Source of the DNA: Streptomyces sp. NBC_00443 | Lineage (GTDB): Bacteria > Actinomycetota > Actinomycetes > Streptomycetales > Streptomycetaceae | Length of the DNA stretch: 64,000 nt | Assembly: GCF_036014175.1 (NCBI RefSeq) | Contig: NZ_CP107917.1 | Location: 6,758,001-6,822,000, forward strand | Reading direction: 5' to 3' | Shown: in pieces, positions 51,091-59,423 of the stretch | Layout: each line of letters starts with the position of its first letter | Position numbering within the stretch: position 1 is the stretch's first letter | Program-made: the position numbers and the translations under genes | Notes under the pieces: generated by a model | Database searches by the model: none | What the model saw: the letters and a program-made list of their open reading frames with translations, nothing else | What the model was told of the DNA's origin: nothing

Positions 51091-51458
51091 GGTGGTGAAA
51101 TCTCGCTTCCGATGTGAAGTTGCAGTGGCCGAACGGTGTGGGTCGACCGGGCCCGACGGCCGACCCTAGTTCCGACCTACGGGTGCGGTGTCAACGGGTG
51201 CGGTATCAGCGGGGCCTTCCCCGGTGCGGCGAACACTCGGGACGAGCCTACGCTCGTGTGAGCGTTCGCTCATTCCTTCGGACGTTCACCTGTCGGTGGC
51301 GTCGCGGTCATTTCCTGATTCTCGGGACCGGTGAGCTGAGTCACACTCATCTGGTTCCGGTGAGCCGTCAGCTTGCCGCTTTGCATGATTTCCACGGATC
51401 CTCCGCCGATTCATCGCAACCGGCCACAAGGGGATCTTCTGGGGGGAAGGAACGATCA

Positions 51459-53492
51459 ATGGCGCAGAGTGCGCACAGATGGAGAAACACGGCTGCCGTT
51501 CTGGCGGCCGCCGGTCTGCTGTCGCTGGGGCTGGGAGTACCCGGCGCCGCGGCTGCGGGGGAGCCGCGCATCGACCTCAGGGTGCTGGTCGTGGACAACG
51601 GCGACGCCCCCGTCCAGGCCATCACCGCCCAGCTCAGGAGCACGGGCATCCCGTACACCACCGTCGACCTGACCGACGCCGGCCGCCCGACCGTGACCGC
51701 CGCGTTCCTCAGCGACACGGTGGGCGGCACGCCCCGCGCGAAGTACCAGGGCGTCGTCCTGCCCAACGAGGCCCCCTTCGGCGAGGGTTCCGCCGAGCAG
51801 ACCGCGCTGGAGAGCTACGAGCGGACCTACGGCATCCCGCAGGTCGACGCCTACACCTGGGCCCACCCCGGCGTCGGCCTCGACTACACCAGCGAGGGCG
51901 GCTTCGCGGGCAGCCTCGACGGACAGCAGGCCGCGGTCACGGCCCAGGGCAAGGCGGGATACTTCGGCTACCTCGACGGCGCCTTCGCGTTCGAGGACAA
52001 CGACCCGTCCGTACTGGAGAGTTACGGCTTCGTCGCCCGGCCCCGTACCGGCTTCACCAGCTACGTCGACGTGCCCGTGCCGGGCGGCTCCGGGCGCGGC
52101 AGCCTGGTCGGCGAGTACACCAACGACGGGCGCCGTCAACTGGTCGTGACCTTCGCGTACAACCAGTACCAGCAGCAGTTCCGCGTCCTCGCCCGCGGCA
52201 TCGTCGAATGGCTGACCCAGGGAGTCCACCTCGGTCAGGCCCGCAACTACTTCGCCGTGCACGTCGACGACGTCTTCGCGCCCGACGCCCGCTGGGACAC
52301 CGAGCGCAACTGCACGCCCGGTGACATCGACTGCGTGGGCGGTGGCGGCGAGGAGACCCCGCCGATCCGCATGACGGCCGAGGACGCGGTCCGCGCCGCG
52401 CAGTGGCAGCGGGAGCGTGGCTTCAAGCTGGACATGGTCTACAACGCCGGCTCCGGCGAGGAGTGGAAGAGCGAGAACGGCGGCACGGACCCGCTCGCGA
52501 CCCAATTGCTCGCCGACAAGGCGCAGTACCGCTGGATCAACCACACCTACACGCACCCGTTCCTCGGCTGCGTCCAGGACACCTCGACCGTGCCGTGGAG
52601 CTGCGCCAAGAACGCCGACGGCTCGACGCGCTACATGAGCCGCGCGGACATCTCGGCGCAGATCAGGGACAACCACAACTGGGGCGTCACCAAGGGACTC
52701 CCGCTCGACCGCACGGAACTCGTGACCGGCGAGCACTCGGGCCTGAAGACCCTGCCGCAGCAGCCCGACGACAACCCCAACCTCGCCCGAGCCCTCGCCG
52801 ACAACGGCGTCAAGTGGATCGCCTCGGACAACTCCCGTGATCCCGCCCAGCGTCCGGTCGGCGCCGCGCTGACCGTGCCCCGGTACCCGATGAACGTGTA
52901 CTACAACGTGGGCACCGAGGAGGAGATGGTCGACGAGTACAACTGGATCTACACCTCCACGGCGGACGGCGGCAGCGGCATCTGCGAGAACAACCCCGCC
53001 TCCACCTGCCTGGACGACCCGCTGGACACGGCCACCGGGTACGACGACTACATCGTCCCGCTGGAGGCACGCACCGCCCTCGGACACACCATCAGCAACG
53101 ACCCGCGCCCGCACTACGCCCACCAGTCCAACCTGGCCGAGGACCGGACGCTGTACCCGGTCCTGGACAAGGTGCTCGCCGACTACCGGGCGCTGTTCGC
53201 CGACAACACCCCGGTGGAGAACCTCGCGCAGAGCGCCATCGGCACGGAGCTGCAGCGCCGCGCCGCCTGGCAGTCCGCTCTCGCGAAGGGCTCTGTCACG
53301 GCGTACCGCATCGGCAACACCGTCACCGTCACCGCACCGTCCGGGACCCAGATCCCGGTGACCGCACCGCAGGGCACCGTCAAGCAACTCCTCATCGGCA
53401 CCACCGCGTTCGGGACGCCGTACGCGGGAGAGCGCTCGGCCTGGACCACGCCGGGGCTGCTGCAGACCGCTCTCAAGCTGAAGCTGCCGTAG
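51459..53492 (+). CDS. secreted Agd3/CE18-like polysaccharide deacetylase
   Basis: A 677-residue exported protein. Residues 1-33 are a signal peptide (TAAVLAAAGLLSLGLGVPGAAAAG). The N-terminal domain (to about residue 255) is followed by a NodB-like segment with YFAVHVDDVFAPDARW (Asp-Asp near residue 269) and the His pair in WINHTYTHPFLGC (near residues 362 and 366), which would bind the metal. GEHSGLKTLPQQ and HYAHQSNLAEDRTLYPVL are further matches to Agd3-like proteins. Fungal Agd3 deacetylates galactosaminogalactan. It heads a plus-strand block with a PelF-like transferase. GAAGGA lies 9 nt before the ATG. The substrate here is inferred. Confidence 0.75.
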   Translation: MAQSAHRWRNTAAVLAAAGLLSLGLGVPGAAAAGEPRIDLRVLVVDNGDAPVQAITAQLRSTGIPYTTVDLTDAGRPTVTAAFLSDTVGGTPRAKYQGVVLPNEAPFGEGSAEQTALESYERTYGIPQVDAYTWAHPGVGLDYTSEGGFAGSLDGQQAAVTAQGKAGYFGYLDGAFAFEDNDPSVLESYGFVARPRTGFTSYVDVPVPGGSGRGSLVGEYTNDGRRQLVVTFAYNQYQQQFRVLARGIVEWLTQGVHLGQARNYFAVHVDDVFAPDARWDTERNCTPGDIDCVGGGGEETPPIRMTAEDAVRAAQWQRERGFKLDMVYNAGSGEEWKSENGGTDPLATQLLADKAQYRWINHTYTHPFLGCVQDTSTVPWSCAKNADGSTRYMSRADISAQIRDNHNWGVTKGLPLDRTELVTGEHSGLKTLPQQPDDNPNLARALADNGVKWIASDNSRDPAQRPVGAALTVPRYPMNVYYNVGTEEEMVDEYNWIYTSTADGGSGICENNPASTCLDDPLDTATGYDDYIVPLEARTALGHTISNDPRPHYAHQSNLAEDRTLYPVLDKVLADYRALFADNTPVENLAQSAIGTELQRRAAWQSALAKGSVTAYRIGNTVTVTAPSGTQIPVTAPQGTVKQLLIGTTAFGTPYAGERSAWTTPGLLQTALKLKLP

Positions 53493-53513
53493 GGCGGCTC
53501 AGCCGGACCTGAG

Positions 53514-53555
53514 GCGCACCCCGGCACATCTCACGACCGACCTGCCGGGGTGCGC
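53514..53555 (+). terminator. hairpin between deacetylase and PelF-like genes
   Basis: Perfect 13-bp stem GCGCACCCCGGCA/TGCCGGGGTGCGC with a 16-nt loop, 21 nt after the deacetylase stop and 43 nt before the next start. It may terminate or attenuate transcription into the next three genes. Confidence 0.65.
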
Positions 53556-53598
53556 TTCCGAGCCGAGGCACCAACTTGTTCCACAGGGGGGAACGCGC

Positions 53599-55122
53599 GT
53601 GATGCGCAACGGCCGTCATGTCACCATGCTCACCGAAGGCACCTATCCGCATGTCCACGGCGGCGTCAGCACCTGGTGCGACCAGCTCGTCAAGGGCATG
53701 CCGGAGGTCGACTTCCACCTCGTGTCCCTCACCGGGACCGGCCGCGAACCCGTCACTTGGGAGCTGCCGCCCAACGTCTACCGGCACACCTCCGTACCGA
53801 CCTGGGGCCCGCGTCCGGGGCACAAGCGCGCACCGTACGGCAGGGCCCGGCGCCGCTTCACCGACACCTACGAGCGCTTCCTGCTCTCCTTCCTCGACCC
53901 CGAGGCACGCTGCGACTTCGGCGAGGCCCTCGACGAGCTGGCCGAACTCGCCCGCGACGGACGCCTGTCGGCGGCCCTGCGCACGGAATCCGCGCTGCGC
54001 TCGCTGATGTGGATATGGACGATGCCGCAGCTGCCGACCGCGGCCGCCCGCCCCACCGTCCACGACGCCCTCACCGCGACCGACCTGCTGGAACACGCCC
54101 TGCGCCCGCTCGGGATCCGCATCCCCGAGGACTCGGTCGCCCACGCGGTGAGCAGCGGATTCGCCACCCTCCCGGCCCTCGCCGCCCGCAGGCTGGACGG
54201 CGTGCCCTTCCTCCTCACCGAGCACGGCATCTATCTGCGCGAGCGCTACCTCGGCTACCGCAGCGAGGCCCAGCGCTGGCCCGTGAAGGCGTTCATGCTC
54301 GGCTTCTACCGCGAGCTGAACTCGCACGGATACAGGACGGCCGACCTCATCACGCCCTGCAACCAGTACAACCGACGCTGGGAGGAGCGCGGCGGCGCCG
54401 ACGGCGACAAGATCCGCACCGTCTACAACGGCGTCGACCCGCACGCCTTCCCGCACGCCGGCCCCGAGCCCGAGGTCCCCACCCTCACCTGGTGCGGCCG
54501 TGTCGACCCCATCAAGGACCTTCAGACCCTGCTGCGGGCCTACGCCATGGTCCGCGCCGAACTCCCGGAGACCCGCCTGCGGCTGTTCGGCCCGGTCCCG
54601 CCCGGCGGCGAGGCCTACCGCACCAAGCTGGAGAAGCTCGCCGCCGAGCTGGGCGTCACGGACGGACTGACCTTCGAGGGGCGTATCACCGAGGTCTGGC
54701 GCGCCTACGCGGCCGGGCACCTCGTGATGCTGTCGTCCATCTCCGAGGGCTTCCCGTTCTCCATCATCGAGGCCATGTCCTGCGGCCGTACGACCGTCTC
54801 GACGGACGTCGGGGGAGTACGCGAGGCCGTCGGCGACACGGGACTCGTCGTCCCGCCCCGCGAGCCGGAGAAGATGGCGGCCGCCGCACTCACCCTCCTA
54901 CGCGACGACGAACGGCGCCTGAAACTAGGTGAGTTGTCCAGGCAGCGGGTGATCGACCGCTTCACGCTGCGCCGCTCCGTGGACAACTTCCGGACGATCT
55001 ACCAGGAACTCGCGGGCAGCCCCGAGGTGTACGAGCCCACGCTGGAGACGGTCGCCGACTGGACCCTCGAACTGCACGACCCCTGGTACGAGAAGGTCGC
55101 GACGGACGGAACCGGCTGGTGA
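53599..55122 (+). CDS. PelF-like family 4 glycosyltransferase
   Basis: A 507-residue cytoplasmic glycosyltransferase. The N-terminal part RHVTMLTEGTYPHVHGGVSTWCDQLV is the DUF3492 signature of PelF, the transferase that builds the Pel polysaccharide from UDP-GalNAc/GlcNAc. The C-terminal GT-B domain has TWCGRVDPIKDLQTLLRAYAM and the nucleotide-binding EGFPFSIIEAMSCGRTTVSTDVGGVREAV. It starts at GTG 53599 (or ATG 53602) after GGGGGG. Its stop overlaps the next start by 4 nt (GTGA), so the genes are translationally coupled. It is the most diagnostic member of the proposed exopolysaccharide locus. Confidence 0.88.
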   Translation: MMRNGRHVTMLTEGTYPHVHGGVSTWCDQLVKGMPEVDFHLVSLTGTGREPVTWELPPNVYRHTSVPTWGPRPGHKRAPYGRARRRFTDTYERFLLSFLDPEARCDFGEALDELAELARDGRLSAALRTESALRSLMWIWTMPQLPTAAARPTVHDALTATDLLEHALRPLGIRIPEDSVAHAVSSGFATLPALAARRLDGVPFLLTEHGIYLRERYLGYRSEAQRWPVKAFMLGFYRELNSHGYRTADLITPCNQYNRRWEERGGADGDKIRTVYNGVDPHAFPHAGPEPEVPTLTWCGRVDPIKDLQTLLRAYAMVRAELPETRLRLFGPVPPGGEAYRTKLEKLAAELGVTDGLTFEGRITEVWRAYAAGHLVMLSSISEGFPFSIIEAMSCGRTTVSTDVGGVREAVGDTGLVVPPREPEKMAAAALTLLRDDERRLKLGELSRQRVIDRFTLRRSVDNFRTIYQELAGSPEVYEPTLETVADWTLELHDPWYEKVATDGTGW

Positions 55123-56633
55123 GCGGCAGCCTCTGGATGCCGCCCGGCTCCCGCCCCGACACCCTGCCCGCCATCCCGCGCCAGCGCGACCGGCCCAGCT
55201 GGGCCATGCCCGACCCCGTCGACGAACTCGCCGCACGCCTCGACGACTTCATAGCCGCCGCCGTCCACCCGGACGAGATCGCCGCGCTGCTGGAGTCCGA
55301 CGGCCTCTCGGACGACCAGATACGCGAGCGTTACGGCGTGAAGAACTCCTTCGCGCTCGCCGAGGAGCTGTACGAGCGGGTCGAGCGCCGCTACCCGGAG
55401 CCGGACGGCCCCGTCCACGACCCCTGGCAGACAGGCCTGCTCGGCTGCCTCCTGCGCGGCGTCGTCTTCGCCCTCCCCGGCTTCGGCTACGTCCTCGGCG
55501 CCCCGCTGCTCGCCGGCCCGCAGGACGACTTCGGCCTCCCGGCGGGCACGGTCCCGCTGCTGGCCGCGGCCCTGGTCGGCTGGACCTGGAACCAGGGGCT
55601 CGCGCACCGGGCCTACTCCTGGCTGGGCCTGGGCGACCGCGCCGCGGCCCGCCGCAGCCTGCTCCTCGGAGCCCCGTTCGGCGCGTTGCTCGGCGCCTTG
55701 GTCGCACTGGCCGTCGCCGGGGCTGCCCACCCGGTCGCACTGGCCTTCGCGGCCGGACAGGCCGTCTACCTGGGCGCGGCCACCGTTCTATTGGTGATGG
55801 GCCGCGAACGCGTCCTGCTGGCCGCGTTGTTGCCGATGACGGCGGGAGCGGTCGTAGCGATGCTCCACTCGATGCCGGACGCCGCGAGGCTGGCCTTGCT
55901 GCTGGGCTCGTTGACGGTGGTGGCAGCCCTCTGTCTGTATGAAGTGGCGCCGGCCGTGAGCGCCCCAAAGGGGCGCGGGGCTGCAATGGATGTGCGGCTA
56001 CCGCCGCGTGGGCGCGACCAGCCACAACGTAGCCGCAGCCGGCTGACGGCAATGAGCCCCCGCCTCTTCGCGTCCGTTCCGTACGCCCTCTTCGGCCTGG
56101 CCACCGGCGTCCTCGTCCTCTACACGGCCCTGGGCGACAACCTCACCGACGAGCAGCGCAGCGCCCCCGCGGCAGTCGCCCTGACCCTCAGCATGGGCCC
56201 CGCCGAATGGCTGCTGTACCGCTTCCGGAGCGGCAGCCTGGCGGGCCTGCGCTCCAGCAGCACACCGAGGGCGTTCCGGCGGACGACGGTGCTCACGGTC
56301 GCCGAGTGCCTCTCGGCCTACCTGGTCACCCTGCTCGCGCTCAGCCTCGCCACCTCGGCCCTGTGGCCGCATTCCGCGGGCTTCGCCGGTGTCCGCCTCG
56401 CCGGTCTGCTCCTGCTGGGCGTGGTCCTGTGGACCGGCCTGCTGCTCCAGTCCTTCGGTGCGGTGGTCAGCGCGGCGGCGATCTGCTGCGCGGCCGCCCT
56501 CGTCCAGACGGTCGCCGTGGTGACGCACACCGGCAGCCCGCACTGGGTCGGCCTGATCGTCCACGGGACGGCTGCGGTGGCCCAGGTCGCCCTGGTCTGC
56601 GCCCTGTTGGGGAGAGTGACCGCTCACCGATGA
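55119..56633 (+). CDS. polytopic membrane protein in the PelG position
   Basis: A 504-residue protein. About 85 soluble residues (DELAARLDDFIAAAVHPDEIAALLE) precede a membrane part with roughly ten hydrophobic segments in two groups, split by a charged loop (PRGRDQPQRSRSR). Examples are LLRGVVFALPGFGYVLGAPLLAG, LLGAPFGALLGALVALAVAGA and LFGLATGVLVLYTALG. No named family is certain. The position directly after a PelF-like gene and the many helices make it a candidate exporter or flippase acting like PelG. It is coupled on both sides: GTGA overlap with the transferase and ATGA overlap with the hydrolase gene. Confidence 0.75.
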   Translation: MSGSLWMPPGSRPDTLPAIPRQRDRPSWAMPDPVDELAARLDDFIAAAVHPDEIAALLESDGLSDDQIRERYGVKNSFALAEELYERVERRYPEPDGPVHDPWQTGLLGCLLRGVVFALPGFGYVLGAPLLAGPQDDFGLPAGTVPLLAAALVGWTWNQGLAHRAYSWLGLGDRAAARRSLLLGAPFGALLGALVALAVAGAAHPVALAFAAGQAVYLGAATVLLVMGRERVLLAALLPMTAGAVVAMLHSMPDAARLALLLGSLTVVAALCLYEVAPAVSAPKGRGAAMDVRLPPRGRDQPQRSRSRLTAMSPRLFASVPYALFGLATGVLVLYTALGDNLTDEQRSAPAAVALTLSMGPAEWLLYRFRSGSLAGLRSSSTPRAFRRTTVLTVAECLSAYLVTLLALSLATSALWPHSAGFAGVRLAGLLLLGVVLWTGLLLQSFGAVVSAAAICCAAALVQTVAVVTHTGSPHWVGLIVHGTAAVAQVALVCALLGRVTAHR

Positions 56634-57280
56634 CCGGCCTGCTGATCCCCTACTACGAGCACCCGTCCGCCCGCCCCGCCGAATGGGACGCGATCATCGC
56701 CGCCGCGCCCCGCCTCTACGGGGTCGTACTGAACCCGGCCAGCGGCCCCGGCGACGCGCCCGACCCGGCGTTCGCCGAGGTCGCGGCACGCCTGCGGGCG
56801 GTGGACGTACGGGTGCTCGGCTACGCCGACACCGACTACGGCCGCAGGCCGCACGCCGACGTCGTACGTGACATCGCGCGGCACCGCGACTGGTACCGCG
56901 CGGATGGCGTATTCCTCGACCAAGTCGCCGCCGACCGCGCTGAGTTCGGCCACTACCAACGGCTCGCGACGGCAGCCTGGGGTGCCGGCTGCGGCACGCT
57001 CGCCCTGAACCACGGCACGGCACCGCACCCGTCCTACGCCAGGATCGCCGACCTCCTGGTCACCTTCGAGGGGCCCTGGGCGTCGTACACCCGGCTCGGC
57101 CCGCAGCCGTGGCGGGGCACCACCGGAGTGCGGGTGTGCCACCTGGTGTACGGCGTCCCGGCGGGCGTCGACCTGGCGGAGCCGGCGCGCGCCCGCGGGG
57201 CCACCGTGCACTGTGCGGTGCCGGGCGTGGGCGATCATCCGTGGGGCACGTTGCCGCACGGGCTGGCGCCCGCTCGGTGA
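56630..57280 (+). CDS. spherulin-4/Sph3-like glycoside hydrolase
   Basis: A 216-residue TIM-barrel-like protein matching the spherulation-specific family 4: MTGLLIPYYEHPSARPAEWD, GVVLNPASGPGDAPDPAFAEVA, VLGYADTDYGRRPHADVVRDI, YRADGVFLDQVAADRAEF (acidic residues) and ALNHGTAPHPSY. Fungal Sph3 (GH135) of this family cleaves galactosaminogalactan. No signal peptide is visible, so it may act inside the cell, at the membrane, or be exported unconventionally. The ATG at 56630 overlaps the membrane-protein stop by 4 nt. It ends 10 nt before the convergent cobS gene. Confidence 0.82.
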   Translation: MTGLLIPYYEHPSARPAEWDAIIAAAPRLYGVVLNPASGPGDAPDPAFAEVAARLRAVDVRVLGYADTDYGRRPHADVVRDIARHRDWYRADGVFLDQVAADRAEFGHYQRLATAAWGAGCGTLALNHGTAPHPSYARIADLLVTFEGPWASYTRLGPQPWRGTTGVRVCHLVYGVPAGVDLAEPARARGATVHCAVPGVGDHPWGTLPHGLAPAR

Positions 57281-57289
57281 CGGGGGGCG

Positions 57290-58075
57290 TCAGCCCAGGG
57301 ACAGCACGACGAGCGCCGTCGTCGCCGCCGTCTCCGCGAGCCCGCCGAAGACGTCACCGGTGACGCCGCCGAAGCGGCGGACGCAGTGCCGCAGGAGGAG
57401 CTCGGCGGCGGCGAGTGCGGCGAGGACCGCGAGGGCGGTGCGGGCGATGTCGTGGGCCCCGAACAGCGCTCCCGCCGCGGCGGCGACGCCGGTGACGGCC
57501 AGGGCAAGGGCCACCGCACCCCGTACGGGGACGACGCCGGCCACCGCGGCCCCCAGCCCCTCCGGTCGGGCGGCGGGGACTGTGGAGCGGGCGGCGAGGG
57601 TGAGCGCGAGGCGGGCGGCGACGGCCGAGACGACGGTGGCGAGGGTGCCTCGGGCCCACGAGGTGTCGTACAGCTGCGCCAGCGCGGCCACCTGCGCCAG
57701 CAGCACGAACACGAGCGTGATGACGCCGAACGGCCCGATGTCCGACTGCTTCATGATCCGCAGCGCGTCCTCGGCGGGCTTGCCGCTGCCGAGGCCGTCG
57801 GCGGTGTCGGCGAGGCCGTCGAGATGCAGCCCACGGGTGAGGACGGCGGGGACGGCGGCGCCGACGACGGCGGCGAGGAGGGGACCGGCGCCGAGGGACA
57901 GCAGCAGGAGCGCCGCGGCGGCGGCACCGCAGCCGAGGACCACCCCGACGAGCGGGGCGCACAGCATCCCGCCGCGCGCCGCCTCCCGGTCCCAGCGGCT
58001 CACCCTGACGGGGAGCACACTCAGGGTGCCGAAGGCGAAACGGAGGCCGTGCAGGGGTGGCGGGGTCATGGACAC
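57290..58075 (-). CDS. cobS: adenosylcobinamide-GDP ribazoletransferase
   Basis: A 261-residue integral membrane enzyme that joins adenosylcobinamide-GDP to alpha-ribazole, the last major step of cobalamin assembly. Conserved motifs are the N-terminal GLRFAFGTLSVLPVR, TRGLHLDGLADTADGLGSG (metal-binding acidic residues), RIMKQSDIGPFGV and the C-terminal RFGGVTGDVFGGLAET. Several transmembrane helices are rich in Ala/Val/Leu. It starts at 58075 (GTG) or ATG 58069. It forms part of a dispersed cobalamin group with cobT and cobU downstream in the window. Confidence 0.93.
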   Translation of the reverse strand: MSMTPPPLHGLRFAFGTLSVLPVRVSRWDREAARGGMLCAPLVGVVLGCGAAAAALLLLSLGAGPLLAAVVGAAVPAVLTRGLHLDGLADTADGLGSGKPAEDALRIMKQSDIGPFGVITLVFVLLAQVAALAQLYDTSWARGTLATVVSAVAARLALTLAARSTVPAARPEGLGAAVAGVVPVRGAVALALAVTGVAAAAGALFGAHDIARTALAVLAALAAAELLLRHCVRRFGGVTGDVFGGLAETAATTALVVLSLG

Positions 58076-58142
58076 GCCCGCAGACTAGCCCGGACGTCGT
58101 CCCCGCCAGGCGGCCCGCCCCTGCCCCGGACACACTGAAACC

Positions 58143-58907
58143 ATGGGTGACTGGTGGCAGCGCAACATCATCGAACCGGGCAAGCTCCCCCTGCTCCTGG
58201 CTCTGACCGCCTTCGTGGTCACCTTCCTCGTCACCCGCCTCATCACCCGCCTCATCCGCGCGGGCAAAGGGCCCTTCCGCAACATCGAGACCGGCGCCGT
58301 CCACATCCACCATGTCGTTCCCGGCATCATCCTCACGATCATCGGCGGCTTCTGCGCGGTCGCGGGCGGTCAACGCGGCTTCGGCTCGGCCGTGGCCGCC
58401 GTGGTCTTCGGGATCGGTGCGGGCCTGGTCATGGACGAGTTCGCGCTGATCCTGCATCTGGACGACGTCTACTGGACCGAGGACGGCCGCAAGAGTGTCG
58501 AGGTGGTCGTGCTCACCGCCGCCGTGGTCGGCCTGCTCCTCCTCGGCTTCGCGCCCTTCGGGGTCAACGACCTGAACGACGACGAGACGCAGGGCCGGGG
58601 GACGGTGATCACTACCATCACCGGGAACTTCCTCCTCGCCCTGATCGCCCTCACCAAGGGCAAGGCCCGCATCGCGATCTTCGGGGTGATCATCCCCTTC
58701 ATCGCCCTGTTCGGCGCCATCCGCCTGGCCCGCCCCACGTCCCCCTGGGCGAAACGCTTCTACCGCCGCCGCCCGCGCGCCCGCGCCAAGGCCCAGCTGC
58801 GCGCCTATCACCACGACCGGCGCTGGGCGGGCCCGAGCCGCAAGCTTCAGGACTGGATCGGCGGTGCTCCCGACGTGGAGCCACCCCGGGCCCTGGAGCG
58901 CCGCTGA
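58143..58907 (+). CDS. multi-pass membrane protein of unknown function
   Basis: A 254-residue protein with about six hydrophobic helices (LPLLLALTAFVVTFLVTRLI, VVPGIILTIIGGFCAVAGG, AVAAVVFGIGAGLVMDEFALIL, VVLTAAVVGLLLLGFAPFGV, ITGNFLLALIAL, IAIFGVIIPFIALFGAI). It also has a His-rich motif GAVHIHHVVPG followed by acidic DEFALILHLDDVYW and a very basic C-terminal tail. The His and Asp residues near the membrane could bind metal, which is speculation. It is divergent from cobS. Its last 61 nt overlap the convergent next gene. Confidence 0.8.
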   Translation: MGDWWQRNIIEPGKLPLLLALTAFVVTFLVTRLITRLIRAGKGPFRNIETGAVHIHHVVPGIILTIIGGFCAVAGGQRGFGSAVAAVVFGIGAGLVMDEFALILHLDDVYWTEDGRKSVEVVVLTAAVVGLLLLGFAPFGVNDLNDDETQGRGTVITTITGNFLLALIALTKGKARIAIFGVIIPFIALFGAIRLARPTSPWAKRFYRRRPRARAKAQLRAYHHDRRWAGPSRKLQDWIGGAPDVEPPRALERR

Positions 58908-59326
58908 CGCAGCGCCGCCAGCGCGCACAGCACCAGCACCGCCGCGACGGCGGCGAGGTGTTCCTTCCCGGCGAGGTTCTCTTCCAGCACCACCTCGACC
59001 GCTATCGCCACGATCACCACACCGGCCGAGACATACGCGCCGTAGCGCCAGCCGAGGAACACCGCGAGGCCCACCACCGTGGCCGACGGTCCCGTGTCCA
59101 CGACCTGCGCGTCCGAAGCCGGCAGGCCGATCGGGTGGTGGGGGCCGAGCGCGATGCCCACGCGCGCGTAGAGGGTGCCGGCGAACTGCACGATCCCGGT
59201 CAGACACACGGCGCCGAGGGTCATCGGCACGGCTCGCCACCGCCGCGCGACCAAGGCCCCGCGCGCGGCGAGGTACAAGGACCCCCACTCGGCACGGGCC
59301 CAGCGGCCGAGAGTCTCAGCTCTCAC
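58847..59326 (-). CDS. small multi-pass membrane protein, possibly rhomboid-like
   Basis: A 159-residue protein with about four hydrophobic segments (MTLGAVCLTGIVQFAGTLYA, ATVVGLAVFLGWRYGAYVSA, GVVIVAIAVEVVLEENLAG, LAAVAAVLVLCALAAL) and a charged C-terminus. A short loop has PHHPIGLPASDAQVVDTGPSATV. The pattern resembles actinobacterial rhomboid-like membrane proteins without a visible Ser-His protease pair, so the assignment is weak. Its 3' end overlaps the convergent membrane-protein gene by 61 nt. Confidence 0.6.
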   Translation of the reverse strand: MRAETLGRWARAEWGSLYLAARGALVARRWRAVPMTLGAVCLTGIVQFAGTLYARVGIALGPHHPIGLPASDAQVVDTGPSATVVGLAVFLGWRYGAYVSAGVVIVAIAVEVVLEENLAGKEHLAAVAAVLVLCALAALRQRRSRARGGSTSGAPPIQS

Positions 59327-59423
59327 GGCTGGGGATCATATGTCCCACCGTCGGGTGAAGCATCCCTTTCGCCCCGGACTCCTCGCTGCTGTTGTCGCCG
59401 CTGCCGCTGCGGCGCCCCCGGCC

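Noticed and set aside
51259..51272. Inverted repeat TGAGCGTTCGCTCA upstream of the deacetylase as an operator
   Set aside because: Too short and G+C-rich to separate from chance in this genome; noted only under pepA.
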